Below are positions 19,954 to 32,143 of a DNA stretch of 64,000 nt, piece after piece. Source of the DNA: Artocarpus heterophyllus (lineage: Eukaryota > Streptophyta > Magnoliopsida > Rosales > Moraceae); assembly GCA_025403435.1 (NCBI GenBank), contig CM046350.1, positions 19,565,274 to 19,629,273 on the forward strand. The letters run 5' to 3'. Both the position numbers and the translations under genes were made by a program. The notes under the pieces are model-generated. The model worked only from the letters and a program-made list of their open reading frames with translations. It was not told the origin of the DNA and made no database searches. The first letter of the stretch is position 1. Each line of letters opens with the position of its first letter.

Positions 19954-22072
19954 GTCCCTGTTAGAGTTGCTGGAGGACTGTTATTTGAGCTTTTGGGACA
20001 ATCAGCTGGTGATCCGTATGTTGATGAGGATGACATCCCCATTGTGCTTAGATCCTGGCAAGCCCAAAACTTCCTCGTAACTGTATTGCATCTAAAAGGA
20101 CCTGTATCAAATGTAAATGTGCTGGGAATCACAGAAGTTCAGGTTCTTCATTCTTAGTCTATAAAGCAAACACTAATGGTCGTTGCTGACCAAGTTTAAG
20201 TTTGTGCTTGTGTAGATTTCTTTCACCAGACTAAAAACTAAATTTGTTGTTCTGCATTAATTAGGAACTTCTTTCTGCTGGAGGCTATAATACACCAAGA
20301 ACAGTGCACGAAGTCATAGCACATCTAGCTTGTCGACTAACTCGATGGGATGATAGGTATTGTTGTGTAAATCTGATGCAAGTTACAGAAATCTCCATAG
20401 GAATAACTGTTTTTATGATTATTTTTTATCTGCAGTATTACATACTTATCAAAGCATTAGTTTTAAACGTTTTAGTCCTTTTCCATTTTCCATTTGTTCT
20501 AGGTTGTTTCGCAAGTCCATATTTGGTGCAGCAGACGAGATTGAAGTGAAATTTATGAACAGGTTTTTCTCAATAAAATGCAAAACCTTTTTATTTTATG
20601 TTATTGTGCTGACCAAAATCTCTGGATGCTCTGATTTGAATGATTCTCTATTGATCCTATCTTTTTAAAATTTTTTTTTATTATTCTAATCGAATTCCTT
20701 GTTTGACAAAAAGTCAATTTATATTCAATAATCTCATTGTAGCGGCTATATTTTAGTGGTAAAATTGTGATTCGTTCTAGTACTCCCTTCCTTAATAATT
20801 AAGTGTTCTCTCGCTTTGATTAATATAATATCTCATTCCGATAAAAAACTTTATCAATTTTCTTTTTGACATGTAACTGCCATTGTGACAAGTAACTCTT
20901 GTCTGCATGAATAGGAGAAACCACGAGGATATGAATCTTTTCAGTGTAATTCTGAACCAAGAGATACAAAAGCTATCAAGGCAGGTATGTTACTTCTCCT
21001 TGTTCAAATGATGACTCCTCCGGACAACCTTCAGTCAAGATAGGGCGGAAAAATTGTTTGAATAGTTGAGAAAAACAAATTCCCTTTGCAAACCTCATGC
21101 TTCTTGCTTGCTTCTAAACTAGGTGTTTTTTTTCTTTTTTCTTTCAAAAAAATAAAAGAAAGTACGACGGGAACTTGTTGACAGAGTATTATAAGCATCA
21201 TGGATTGGATTACACCGACATATAGATCTTTCACATGGCCAAAATAATCAGCAGTTAGGAACCGATAGTATAAAATTTTGTCATCCTCCCTCTTAAGCTT
21301 GTAGATTCTGCCAATAATATAGGATATACTAGATTGGGAAGCATGGTAGTTGGCGTCTGCACTACTATTGCAGTTTGGTTGCAGGTTATCAGAGTGAAAT
21401 GGTCACTTCACGCCAGAGAAGAGATAGTGTTTGAGCTTCTCCAGCATTTGAAAGGAACTGCAGCAAAAAGCTTGCTAGAAGGAATAAGAAAGAGTACAAG
21501 GGATATGATTGAGGAACAAGAAGCTGTTCGTGGCCGGTTGTTTACCATTCAGGATGTAATGCAAAGCACCGTCCGCGCATGGTTACAGGTTTGTGTACAC
21601 AAATGGTAAATCTTGTAATTTATCAATGATATTTAATGCAGCTAAATATCGCATTTATCTGTTAAGTTTCATTTTCGTAATTCAGGACAAAAGCCTTAGG
21701 GTAACACACAATCTTGCTGTCTTTGGGGGCTGTGGCCTAGTTCTTTCCATAATCACTGGGCTCTTCGGAATCAATGTTGATGGAATCCCTGGTGCGGAGA
21801 ATACGCCATATGCCTTTGGTCTCTTCGCAGCCATACTCGTCTTTCTAGGAATCATCCTAATTGTGGTTGGGTTGATTTATCTCGGATTAAACAAGCCTGT
21901 GGCCGAACAGCAGGTTGAAGTTAGGAAATTGGAGCTGCAAGAGTTGGTTAAGATGTTTCAGCATGAGGCTGAAACTCATGTCCAGGTTCGTAAAAACGTT
22001 TCTCGGAATAACTTGCCTCCAACTGCTGCTGATTTTTTTGCTCATGACGCTGATTATGTTCTAATTGAATGA
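19954..22072 (+). CDS. CorA-like Mg transporter, 5' part missing
   Basis: Six 3' exons with consistent phase: 19,954-20,142, 20,265-20,356, 20,503-20,562, 20,915-20,984, 21,385-21,588, 21,686-22,072, giving 1,002 nt and 333 residues to the stop. Landmarks in order: GGLLFELLGQSAGDP, VLRSWQAQNFLVT, EVIAHLACRLTRWDDR, FGAADEIEVKFMNR, NHEDMNLFSVILNQEIQKLS, VIRVKWSLHAREEIVFELLQ, QEAVRGRLFTIQDVMQS, then two membrane spans around a GIN motif (TGLFGINVDGIPGAENTPYA). It matches the plant CorA-like family with GIN in place of bacterial GMN. Plant members are longer, so roughly the N-terminal third appears absent; upstream is gypsy LTR sequence. It may be a dead 5'-truncated gene or may use a distant first exon. 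Confidence 0.88.
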
Positions 22073-22248
22073 GGATATTTTGACGATTTAAAGTTAATTT
22101 TGGACCACTGAGTTGCTAGCTAGCGAGTCGCGACTGGTCTTCACTTTCTAACTTCCAGTTGAAAGGCAATGTCTGAAAGGAACATTTTTCGCCCCCAACT
22201 GCTGGTGATTTCTTTGCTCATAGCACGGATGATGTTCTCATTCAGTGA
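22016..22248 (+). repeat. Tandem duplication of the CorA C-terminal tail
   Basis: The last codons and 3' flank are repeated with a 176-bp period. Tail 1 (22,016-22,072) reads PPTAADFFAHDADYVLIE-stop. Tail 2 (22,192-22,248) reads PPTAGDFFAHSTDDVLIQ-stop. The flanking GCTAGCTAG.GAGT and TTCACT..TAACTTC blocks are repeated too, to about 22,370. The relics at 8,328 and 31,070 carry the tail-2 type. Confidence 0.88.
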
Positions 22249-22420
22249 GGAGATTTTGATCATTAAAGTGCTTTTTAGACAACTGAGTCGCTAGCTAGTG
22301 AGTGGCCTTCACTCCTAACTTCTGTTGAAACCTTGAGAGGCAAATGTCTGAAGAGAACTTTTTTTTGTTAACTACTCTGTGGTTGGAAAGACACCAAGAG
22401 ACTGAAGCAGAAGAGGACCT
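22073..22420 (+). other. CorA 3' flank up to copy B
   Basis: 3' UTR-like sequence containing the duplicated tail. It ends in AAGAGACTGAAGCAGAAGAGG, which precedes the start of copy B. No other gene. Confidence 0.6.
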
Positions 22421-23622
22421 AATAGATGCATATGGAAATCTATAGGGTGTTTGGCATGGCAATTATAACTATTGGTTAGAACCGTAAGCATTATAGCATA
22501 TGAGAGCTGTACACTGTAGCAACTTTTTTCCTTTTACTATAGCATGTAAGAGCTTTACATTGTTCTTAACTAAAAAGTTGGTTAGAACCAACTTTGTTAA
22601 AGAGGCTACTAGTCTACTAGAAGAAATATAATAATGAGGAGCTGCTCAAGAAGGATAATAACAATCTGCACTTGAAAGAGAAAACGGAGGGGGAAAGGGC
22701 AAAACAAAACAAAAGGGAAAACGGGCAAGTGTATTATCTTGGTTGAAATATCAGTTTAAGTTTTGCTTGTAGTGCTTGCAAATCTAATTATGTTGTATTA
22801 TTGTTATCCTCTTTTTTTCTTTACCTTTTTTTGTTGCGAGTATTCAAATCGCTCACCTTTCATCATTACCCTTTAATAATAAAAGAATGATTTGAGAGAT
22901 GAAGATGTGCTACTTTCATACATTCAAGAAACATATAATGACCAAAGTCCTTTTTTTCTTTTGATTTTCCTTTTTCTTTTAATACGTTCAAGTTATTGAT
23001 GGACAACGTTTAAAGTTTATTTGTTGTTCTCATCCAAAAAATAAAAAAGGTTATTGGTAGGCTTTCTTAACCAGCGCTCTTCCATATGGTAGTTACCATA
23101 TGGTAACCATGTATGCATGTGTGCGATCTGTGTCCGTGCATGTGTCTTTTCGATCTCCTAGGGACCATCCTCTAACCTAACAAACATAACATGTACTGGT
23201 AGAAAGCGTACCACAACAATCATTGAACGTACGAACATGACCATAGGTTGTATTTTTTTTTTTTTTTTTGGGCGCCTTGTGAGATTTTTGCTGGACCAAA
23301 CTTTCCTTTCAAAATGCATACCAATCCCAGCCAATTTAGCTAAAGAGATAAATAACCAAAAGCAGAGTATGGGAGTATCGATTTGGCGATATTGAAGTTT
23401 TTTAAAAAAATGTATAAAGTATCGTGAAACCTCAAATCAGAACCTTCGCAATCTCGATGTTTTTTACCATGTGTTTTTCTATGTTCAAATGAAGTTTACA
23501 AGAGAAGATAAAAATGAGCAGAATCAAATAATGCTGTCACAAGAAATGGAACTCTTAACAATGCCAAGTAGGAGCGATCGCACGTAATAATATAGGCCAC
23601 TTTTGATGCCCAGGAAGTAAAT
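22421..23622. repeat. CorA/zeta-COP intergenic relic, copy B
   Basis: Fuller version of the relic at 1-900. It includes 22,921-23,231, which resembles about 8,710-8,940 (GTAGGCTT.CTT..CTAGCG and GTTACCAT.....TAACC blocks). This shows that copy A suffered the deletion. No gene seen. Confidence 0.75.
22445..22607. mobile_element. Small MITE-like insertion, copy B
   Basis: Same element as at 25-187, with a few substitutions. Its presence in both copies dates it before the large duplication. Confidence 0.4.
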
Positions 23623-25670
23623 TGTAAATGGGAGAAAGATCAAAATAGGATATTGTGGCTAAATCTTAGTAAATAATGCCATATAATTTAAAATATATAA
23701 TATATAGTATACTATAAGAAATTGAGAACAAAAACTTTAAAATACCTTCATCTTTTTGTGTTTTATATCTCTCACCTTTCTTTCTCGTGGGCATCGTTGT
23801 TAGTCATGTAAATATAATATTTATCGAGAAACACCGTATTTACTATTTAAATACAAAAATTCACCGTCGACTTTGACGGACTGTCGATAGCCAAGAAATA
23901 TAATATTTACTAAGAAATACCATATTTATCCTGTAAAAATAAAAATTCACCAACGATTTTATTAGACCTTCAATGGTTAGGAAATACAATATTTCACTTG
24001 AAATATAGTATTACCGTGTAAATACAAAAATTCACTCGTGACTTCGTCGAACCGTTGACAGTCGAGAAATACAATATTTATCAAGAAATACCGTATTTAT
24101 CGAATACAAAAATTCACTGACTATTTTGCCAGATTGCTGTGACTAGCAAATACAGTATTTCACTTAAAATAAGTGAAAAACTAGTACAATATTTCACTTG
24201 AAATAAGTAAAATATTATATTACCATTAAATACAAAAATTCACCAATAACTTCGTTGAACCACCATCGACGGAGAAATACAATATTTACTAAAAAAATAC
24301 CGTAAATACAAATATTCTTAATTGACTTCATTAATACCACTGGCGACTAAAAAATACAATATTTATATATAAATTAAAAATTTACCAATATATTTAATGG
24401 TCATACCAGCACTAATGGTGAAAAATATAATATTTACATATTTATACGTGAATGCAAAAATTTATCGACCCAAGTAATATAATATTTCCACGACTACATC
24501 TTATTTTCGTTCAAATACAAAACTTCACGCACGATGTCGCCGGACATCACAGGTGGCGGTGACATCGCCGACACATCCAAGACATATCAAAAACCTGAAA
24601 TGAAACCCAAAAAAAGACAAAAATCGACAACAATTCTATTTTACCTCTGTTTTTTAGATCAAAAACTAGACAAAAAGCTCATCCAGCAAGTTTACCAAAG
24701 CTTGAAAAAAGATACGAATTTCTTCGCTTGAAAATTAGGAACAAAAATAAAATTAAAATCCTTCCAATTGCAAAATCATAATGCACAAGTACAATAGGCT
24801 CAGATTATAAGCAAAAATTAAAAAAATACAAAATACAAATTAAGGTCTCACTTTTGCTGACAAAGGTCTTCAAGTACGAGAGCTAGTTTTTCTTCTTCTT
24901 CTTTTTTCCCTTTTTTTGAGGCTCAAAATTTAGAGTGAGAAATGACTATAGGATTACTCAATGCATGAGAAGAGACGTCAGAAAGGCAGAGGAAGAAGAA
25001 GAAGAGGCATTGGGTTTTGGCAATCTCGGCTCATGACGTGAAGCTTTGATGGACGATATCATGCGTCGGTGCCCAAGATCGGCGACACGACAAAAATGCA
25101 GCAGAAATTGCGAAGATAAAGGAGATCACGGCTTCGGCTTAGGCGGCAGCGACGATCTAGGGTCGCAACACGAGGAAAATCAACGCAGAGCTACAACGGC
25201 GAGATGGAACACCGGTGGTCGCAAACTCCCGATCTGGCTTTGTCGGTGCTCGAGGTCTGCTCTGCTCGTCACCGATTTGTTTGGGAGTCATTCCTTGCCG
25301 TTGATCTGGTCGCCTGTCCTTCCTTGCCAGTCTGATCTAGCCATCCATGCTCCCGCTGTCGTTGTTTCGACGGAATCGTGAAAATTAGAAAAAGGGGAAG
25401 AGAGAGAGGAGAGAGAGAGAGTGGAAGTTGAGTACGCAAAAGACCAAAGAGAAAAAGAGAGAGAGGAAGCTGGGAAATGAAGGAAAGTAAAAAAGAACCC
25501 AGATCTGTTCTACGTTGGCATGTTTTTAAAATTGCACAAATTGTGTTGGGTAGTGTGTTATTATTTACCATTATATGAAAGCACGGCGATAATTTTCAAG
25601 CCTTCGTGTGAAATCTGCCATGTGCTATATTTTCACGTTACAAATTAAAAAGTAAAATGTAAATTTTTTT
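23622..25670. mobile_element. Unclassified transposon-like block, copy B
   Basis: Counterpart of 900-2,950, including the tandem array at 23,797-24,530 and the CG-containing part. An ORF of 111 codons (25,046-25,381) is open here but interrupted in copy A. It lacks family resemblance and is not called a gene. Confidence 0.4.
23797..24530. repeat. Degenerate AATACAATATTT array, copy B
   Basis: Same units and order as at 1,070-1,810, with more C-to-T and G-to-A type differences than the genes show, as expected of methylated repeat DNA. This was judged by eye. Confidence 0.65.
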
Positions 25671-25765
25671 AAAAAAATTTTAGATATATATATATATATT
25701 ATATAATATATATATATAAGTAACATATGTAATAGGCATGCCTTAAGCTTTTTCTTTTTTTTAAG

Positions 25766-25953
25766 AGGGTGTTTAGAAAGATGGTGATAACCGTTGGTTA
25801 AAACAACTTTTATTGTAACATATAAGAATTTTATATTATCATAATTTTTCTATTATTATTATAATATATAAAAAATTTATACTATTTATAACTAAATTTA
25901 TGATAAAAATTATAATAAAAACTATAATTCTCGTCGTTCAATCAAATAGCCTA
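25766..25953. mobile_element. AT-rich MITE-like block, copy B
   Basis: Counterpart of 3,043-3,230, nearly identical. Confidence 0.35.
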
Positions 25954-26330
25954 CAAGAAAGTGCTTGTTTTAACTAGTACACATGTAAAAGAGTCAAAGA
26001 ATATATGATCCATACCTCTATTGTGCTCATATTTCAACGTATCATTCCTTTACCCTTTTCTTTTTACTTTTTTCTTTCCTTATTTTTTATTTTTTCTTCT
26101 TTTTTTTTTCTTTTTAATGTCTACTTTTTTTGTTTCTTTTTGCCAAATGTTCGCTTGCAGTTTTTTTAAGATACAATTCTTTAAGATTTTTCTTTCCACC
26201 TTGCTCCTATTAAAGTAATGTTTTAATGTGCACGCATACTTAATTTTTTTTGTTTCTTCTTTTCTTTTTCATTTTTTTTTTGTATTGAGAACTCATGTAC
26301 ATTCAGATTCTTTTTCTTGTAAACTGATAG
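25954..26330. other. T-rich stretch without a gene, copy B
   Basis: Counterpart of 3,231-3,600. Pyrimidine runs only. Confidence 0.55.
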
Positions 26331-28200
26331 AAGATGAACCAAGTTTGTCAAAACAAACATTTGAGACCATAGAGGAAGATGGTCAGGACTAAGAACAAGA
26401 CAATGAGTTTAAAAAGATGAATGAAGAGCCAAGACAAAGCAAAAGAGCAAGGCCAAAAAAGTCTTTTGGACCATTTTTTTGACCTATATGCTAGAAGCTG
26501 AACCTCAAACTTACTGAGAGTCATTTATAAAAAGAAGCTATAAAGAGCAAGATTGATTCCATCGTACAGAATCATACTTAGAAGTTAGTAGATCTTCCTC
26601 TAGGAAATAAACCACTAGATTTCAAGTGGATTTTCAAATGAAAAATAAAGACAGATAGATTAGTTAAAGAAGCTGCACGCTCAATTGAGAGTCATTTATA
26701 GAAAGAAGCTATAAAGAGCGAGATTGATTCTATTATACATAATCATACTTAGAAGTTAGTAGATCTTCCTCTAGGAAATAAACCACTAGATTTCAAGTGG
26801 ATTTTCAAATGAAAAATAAAGACAGATAGATTAGTTAACAAGTATAAGGCTAGATTTGTAATAAAAGGTTACAAACAACGAGAAGGTCTTGATTATTTCA
26901 ACACTTATTCTCCCATGACGAGAATAACCTCTATAAGGAAGATACTAACGATTGTTGCATTGCATAATCTTGAAGTTCATCAAATGGATGTAAAGACAGC
27001 CTTTCTTAATGGAGATCTTGAAAAAGAATTCTACATGGAACAACTCGATAGCTCTAGGACAAGAAAAGAAATTTTGTAAATTGGTAAAGTCCTTCTATGG
27101 ACTTAAGCAAGCATCGAAACAATGACATGAGAAATTCGATAGTGTCATATTGTTAAGTGGATTTAAAATTAATGAGTATGACAAGTGTGTTTATGTCAAA
27201 TGTATAGAAGATGGATATGTTATATTTTGTCTGTATATAGATGACATACTAATTGTGGGTAATAATAATCAGATGATCAAATCTATCAAAGACATGTCAA
27301 ATTCAAGATTTGACATGAAAGACATGAGAGCAACTTATGTAAGCTTAGGGATCAAAATCACAAGGTCACGTGATGGTCTCATATTAAGTCGGTCACACTT
27401 TTTAAACAAGATATTTGACAAATTTAACAAGGACGATTCAGGTGTTGCTAAAACTCCAATTGATTTAAGTCAACATCTATCCAAAAATAGAGGAGAAAGT
27501 GTATTCAAGTGGATTATGCTAGAATGATAGGCGGTCTAACATACTCAATGAGTTGTATAAGACCAAACATTGTCTACATTATGAGTAGTTTGAGCAGATT
27601 TATGAGTAATTTGGGAACTGACCACTAGAAAGCAATTGTTAGAGTACTTAGGTACTTAAAATATACTCATGATTATGGGCTATACTAGAGATCCTGCTAT
27701 TTTAGAAGGATATTTCAGACGCAAGCTAGATATCTTATATTCAAGATTCTAAAGATACCAGTGGATATGTATTCACTTTAGGAGATGTAGCAGTGTCATA
27801 GAAATCCTCTAAGACTAGATCAACGATGGAATCTGAATTTGTAGCCTTGGATAAATGTATCGAAAAAGCTGAATGGCTGCGACATTTCTTAGAGGATATT
27901 CCCAAATGGCCAAAATTTGTGTTTGCAATCAGTATACATTGTGATAGCCAATCGGTTATTGGTAGATCACAAAATACTCTATACAATGGTAAGTCAAGAT
28001 ATATACGTCATCGACATAATATCATTAGATGACTGATCTCAACTAGTGTCATAACAATTGACTATGTATGGTCAAAAGAGAATATTATGGATCCATTAAC
28101 TAAAGGTTTGAATAGAGATCAAGTTAAGAAATCATCGAGGGGAATAGGTCTTAAGCCCATAAAATATCAGGTTAAAGCAGTGGAAACCCAATTTAATTGA
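26331..28200 (+). pseudogene. Ty1/copia RT-RNase H remnant, copy B
   Basis: Counterpart of 3,600-5,486. Several motifs are better kept: EVHQMDVKTAFLNGDLEKE (near 26,985), LCLYIDDILIVGNN (near 27,240), [20 protein letters not shown] (near 27,825). Stops still break it, for example after WIFK and in the RNase H part where TGG became TAG (near 27,800) and at 28,029. The 171-bp tandem duplication is retained (26,515 and 26,686). Confidence 0.93.
26515..26840 (+). repeat. 171-bp tandem duplication in RT, copy B
   Basis: Same 57-codon duplication as at 3,793-4,118. Confidence 0.88.
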
Positions 28201-28762
28201 CTGGAGATCCCAAGTTCTAGGTTCAATGGGACAACTAAACTGTATAAACCAAGTCGGATCACTATGGGGTTACCCTCCAGCCCATTCCTATGATGAAAAT
28301 AGTGATACTTGTTCAAGTAAGGTTAAGAAATTGCTTTTAATGATTCTTATGCTTCGAATACATTGGGAATCTAAGTGGAGTGATGCGAGTTACTCCTAGA
28401 TAAGAAATTAATTATGTGAGAGAGAAGTTGAGCCACTTCAAAGGAGAATTGTCAAGGCTCAATTCATTAGAAACTCTCATAGAACCCGACAACTGTTCAC
28501 TACCAAAATGAACATAATCATGAGAACTAAAACTGTGTTAGGAAGATATCTATATGAGGTATATCATCGTTTACACAAACGACAGAATAATTTAAGGACA
28601 TCACGTCTATAGATCAATCACTGAAATAAATATACTTTCACAAGAGAAGATTCAAAGGTTAACGTCTGCCTATCCTATGCAGGTACTAACTGTAGAACTC
28701 TATCACCACATCGAGTATCTGTTTTCCCTCGTCGTCATCCAATTTTTATTCATGTGAGGGAT
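28201..28762 (+). other. Copia 3' untranslated segment, copy B
   Basis: Counterpart of 5,487-6,048, ending in GTGAGGGAT before the LTR. Confidence 0.6.
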
Positions 28763-29911
28763 TGTTGGAAAAATAGTTTAATAAACCATTGTCAAGAACC
28801 ATTTTGAGGCACAAATTAAAGTAGGACCCACTTCATATACATGACCGGTCATGGTAGATTTATGTTTTTTATTGTAAGGAGATCAAAATCATATATTTAC
28901 ATGCTCAAAATGGTTAACGGATGAATGAGAAATTGTAATTAAAGTGTGACTATTGGAATGGATTTTTGTTGGAAAGAATGATGAAACTTAAAGTCCCACA
29001 TTACTTAGGCATAATGCCTAAGTAGAGTTTAAATGAGTTTATGCTTGAGCAAATGGATAAGAAGTTGTACCTAAGAGGCTCTCTCACATAATTGGGACAA
29101 ACCTAGAGACATCACCTCCTTCGTCAGCCTCTATTTGACATCACTTCTTTCATCAGCCTCCATTCGGTTAATGGCTGAAGCATGAATCATACTCTTTCTA
29201 GGTGTTCAAGCATTGTTCTTAGAGTTCTAAGGTTCTTGATTTCTGGTGATAGAAAAAGACACATATCCAAGTTCACTGAGCAGTATTTATACAAATGTCG
29301 GTCCACTCAGCTTGTCCTCACGTAGGGTTAGTTTTGCAATTTTTTTTACAGAATTGGGACAAACCTAGAGACGTCACCTCCTTCGTCAGCCTTTAATTGA
29401 CATCACTTCTTTCATCAACCTCCATTTGGTTAATGGCTAAAGCATTAGTCATAGATAATTTTTTTTGTTAATAGCTGAAGCATTAGACTAAGTTTTTAAT
29501 CCCAAAAATACCTCTATGAAGCCTATATAAGGAGGCATTCTCAATTCATTTGAACACACGCAAAATACAAGAACTCAGAGGTTCTCTAGTTTTGCTCTTT
29601 CTAGGTGCTCAAGCGTTGTTCTTAGAGTTCTAAGGTTCTTGATTTCTGGTGATAGAAGAAAGACACAATTCCAAGTTCACTAAGCAGTATTTGTGGTGCC
29701 AAACTCCTGCTTGTGTGTTGTTGTATCCTAGAAGACAGACGCTCAACATTTTCTCAAGCACCCTTGGAGAGAGCGAATCTGTTTGAAGGAAAGCGTGACC
29801 TTCACATGCCTCGACTTCTAAAATTGCTTCCTCATTCAGTTTAAGGTTCAAGATTTTATAATAGTAATTTTTTTTTGTTTTTCTCTATCATTATATGCTA
29901 TTTTGCTAACA
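28763..29911 (+). mobile_element. Copia 3' LTR, copy B
   Basis: Starts TGTTGGAAAAATAG and ends TGCTAACA. It has the TATATAA box near 29,524 and the same internal duplication of the ATTGGGACAAACCTAGAGA block. Confidence 0.7.
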
Positions 29912-30758
29912 AAAAAATTAGACAGCAAGCCGCAATCTTTCATTTTCTTGATATAAGTAAAATTCACATGACCTAGTCTACTATGCCACAATTAAATCAA
30001 TAAAGTCAACAATATAAACAGAAGAGGATGCATTTTCATTCATAATAACATTGAATACATTAAGCTTGAACAAATCATTTGAGCAATAACCTTTCCCAAC
30101 AAACATTTCATTTGTAGTAAGAACAATTTTATCTCCTTCAAAAGACACTTGAATCCCTGCTTTGCCCAGTACATAAACAGACACAAGATTATAACGGATA
30201 TTAGGAACATGAAACACACTATTCAATGAAAGGGTTTTCCCATAAGTCAATTTGAGAGCAACTTTGCCCTTTCCCATGACTGGAGCAGGTCTGGAGCCAT
30301 CCATAAGTACTTTTTATTCTCCTTCACTGGTGTGTAGTCATAAAACGCACTTCTGTCGTCACGGATGTGCTTGGTGGCACTAGAATCCACCACCCAATCA
30401 TTGTTCCTGTCAACCATATTCACTTGGGGTCCAGAACAGCAGTAATAATTTCATCTCCATCAACCAAATTGGTTGGAGGATTCTCATCTCCCTTCTTGTG
30501 TTTGTGCCGACACTGAGCAGCATGATGCCCAGAATTCTAACACACAAAGCAGTTTCCTTTCTTTTTGAAGGATGGATTTCTGTCTTTATACTTGTTCTTA
30601 TTCTTAGGCTTAAAATATCTCTTATATTTATATTTATTTTTATTTTTATACTACGTTTGCCGTGGAACTCAATTCCTTGGCTTTCTCAGTTCTGTCTCTA
30701 AGTCTCTTCTTTTCCTCAATACGGATGTGTCCAATCACCCAAATTTTCGTTTTCGTTC
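29912..30758 (-). pseudogene. Inverted copia gag-protease remnant, copy B
   Basis: Counterpart of 7,196-8,045 with the same zinc-knuckle, protease and pre-integrase pieces and the same inversion relative to the RT remnant. A 1-bp loss (CTTGGGGT near 30,427) adds a frameshift relative to copy A. Confidence 0.9.
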
Positions 30759-31290
30759 TGACAAGTAACTCTTATCCGCATGAATCGGAGAAACCAGCAG
30801 GATATGAATCTTTTCAGTGTAATTCTGAATCAAGAGATACAAAAGCTATCAAGACAGGCATGTTACTTCTCCTTATTTGAATGACGACACTTTTAGACAA
30901 CGTTCCATCAAGATGGGGCCTGGAAATTATTTGAATAGTTGAGAAAAACGAATTCTCTTCACGTTTGACTTGGCTCAGTTCCACTTCTTTTTATTTATTT
31001 ATTCAGTCCTTGGCGAACTTCATGGTTATTGTCTGCTTCTAAAAAAGGGAACATTCTTGCCCCCCAACTGCTGGTGCTTTCCGTGCTCATAACGCTGATC
31101 TTGTTCTCATTCAGTGAGGAGATTTTGATCAGTAAAGTGCTTTTTAGACAGCTGAGTCGCTAGCTAATGAGTGGTCTTCACTTCCAACTTCCTGTTGATA
31201 TTGAGAGGCAAATGACTGAAGGGAAATTTCTTTTGTTTTTTTCTTGGAATTCAATGTAGTTGGACAGACACAAAGAGACTGTAGCAGAAG
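30759..31290 (+). pseudogene. CorA-like gene fragment, copy B
   Basis: Counterpart of 8,046-8,560. The exon relic is 30,788-30,857. The acceptor AG is changed to CG (AATCG|GAGAAACC) and the donor is GC. The terminal membrane exons are missing, with the tail remnant near 31,070-31,125. The B relic keeps slightly more of the intron (TTTGAATGACGACAC near 30,876) than A. Confidence 0.88.
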
Positions 31291-32143
31291 AGGATGGTTT
31301 ATATCATACGTCAACCTGATAAATGCATGGAAATCCAGTTTACAAGAAGCAATAAGAGCGAAGAGCTGCTGAAAAGAAGAATAATAACAATCTGCATTCG
31401 AAAGAATAATGGGGGAAAAAATAAAAACAAATATAGCCATATTGTAGGCTTACTTTAACTAGCGTTTATTCATATTGTGGTTACTATGCAGTAACCTGGA
31501 TACTGCTTGATGTAACTTGTTACAACTGCTCACAATGTACGTATGTACGTGACATTGTGTGTGGTAAGTGTCCGTATGTCTTTTCTATAGTCCCTTTGTA
31601 ACGTGTAAAAGTAAACATAATATGTGCCCACAAAAAAAAAAAAAAAAGGCCAACAGCATTGTCATCAAACGTAAAAACATGACCAGAGTTTTTTTTTTTT
31701 TTTTTTTTTTTTTTGGTGTGTGCCTCGTGAGATTTTTTGCAGGAACTAACCTTCCTCTTCCAATTCCTAACAATTCAGGTAAGGAGATAAATAACCAAAA
31801 GCAGAGTATGGAAGGAAAGATTTGACGATGTTGAATATTGCAAAAACATGTTGAAAGTATAATGAAACCTCAACTCAAAACCTCTATAATCTCGAACTTC
31901 TTGATCACGTGTTTTTCTATGTCCAAATCCAGCTTACAAAAGAAGATAAAAATGAGCAAAATCAGATAATGCTATCACAAGAAATGGAGCCCTAGCATTG
32001 CTAAGTAGTAGCAATCGCAAGTTATAACATAGACCGCTTTTAAGGCTCATGAAGTACAGACTAGTACATCAATTATGATGGAACTGGAAAATACAAAAAC
32101 AGAGTTGTTCCCTCCTTAGTCCTCTCCACACATCTGAAGGTTC
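31291..32143. other. Intergenic region 3' of zeta-COP, copy B
   Basis: Counterpart of 8,561-9,412, with homopolymer length differences at 31,630 and 31,690. No gene. Confidence 0.6.

Noticed and set aside
21593..21685. N-terminal extension of the last CorA exon ORF (start at 21,593)
   Set aside because: The first 31 codons are intron sequence. The AG acceptor at 21,684-21,685 and family similarity place the exon start at 21,686.
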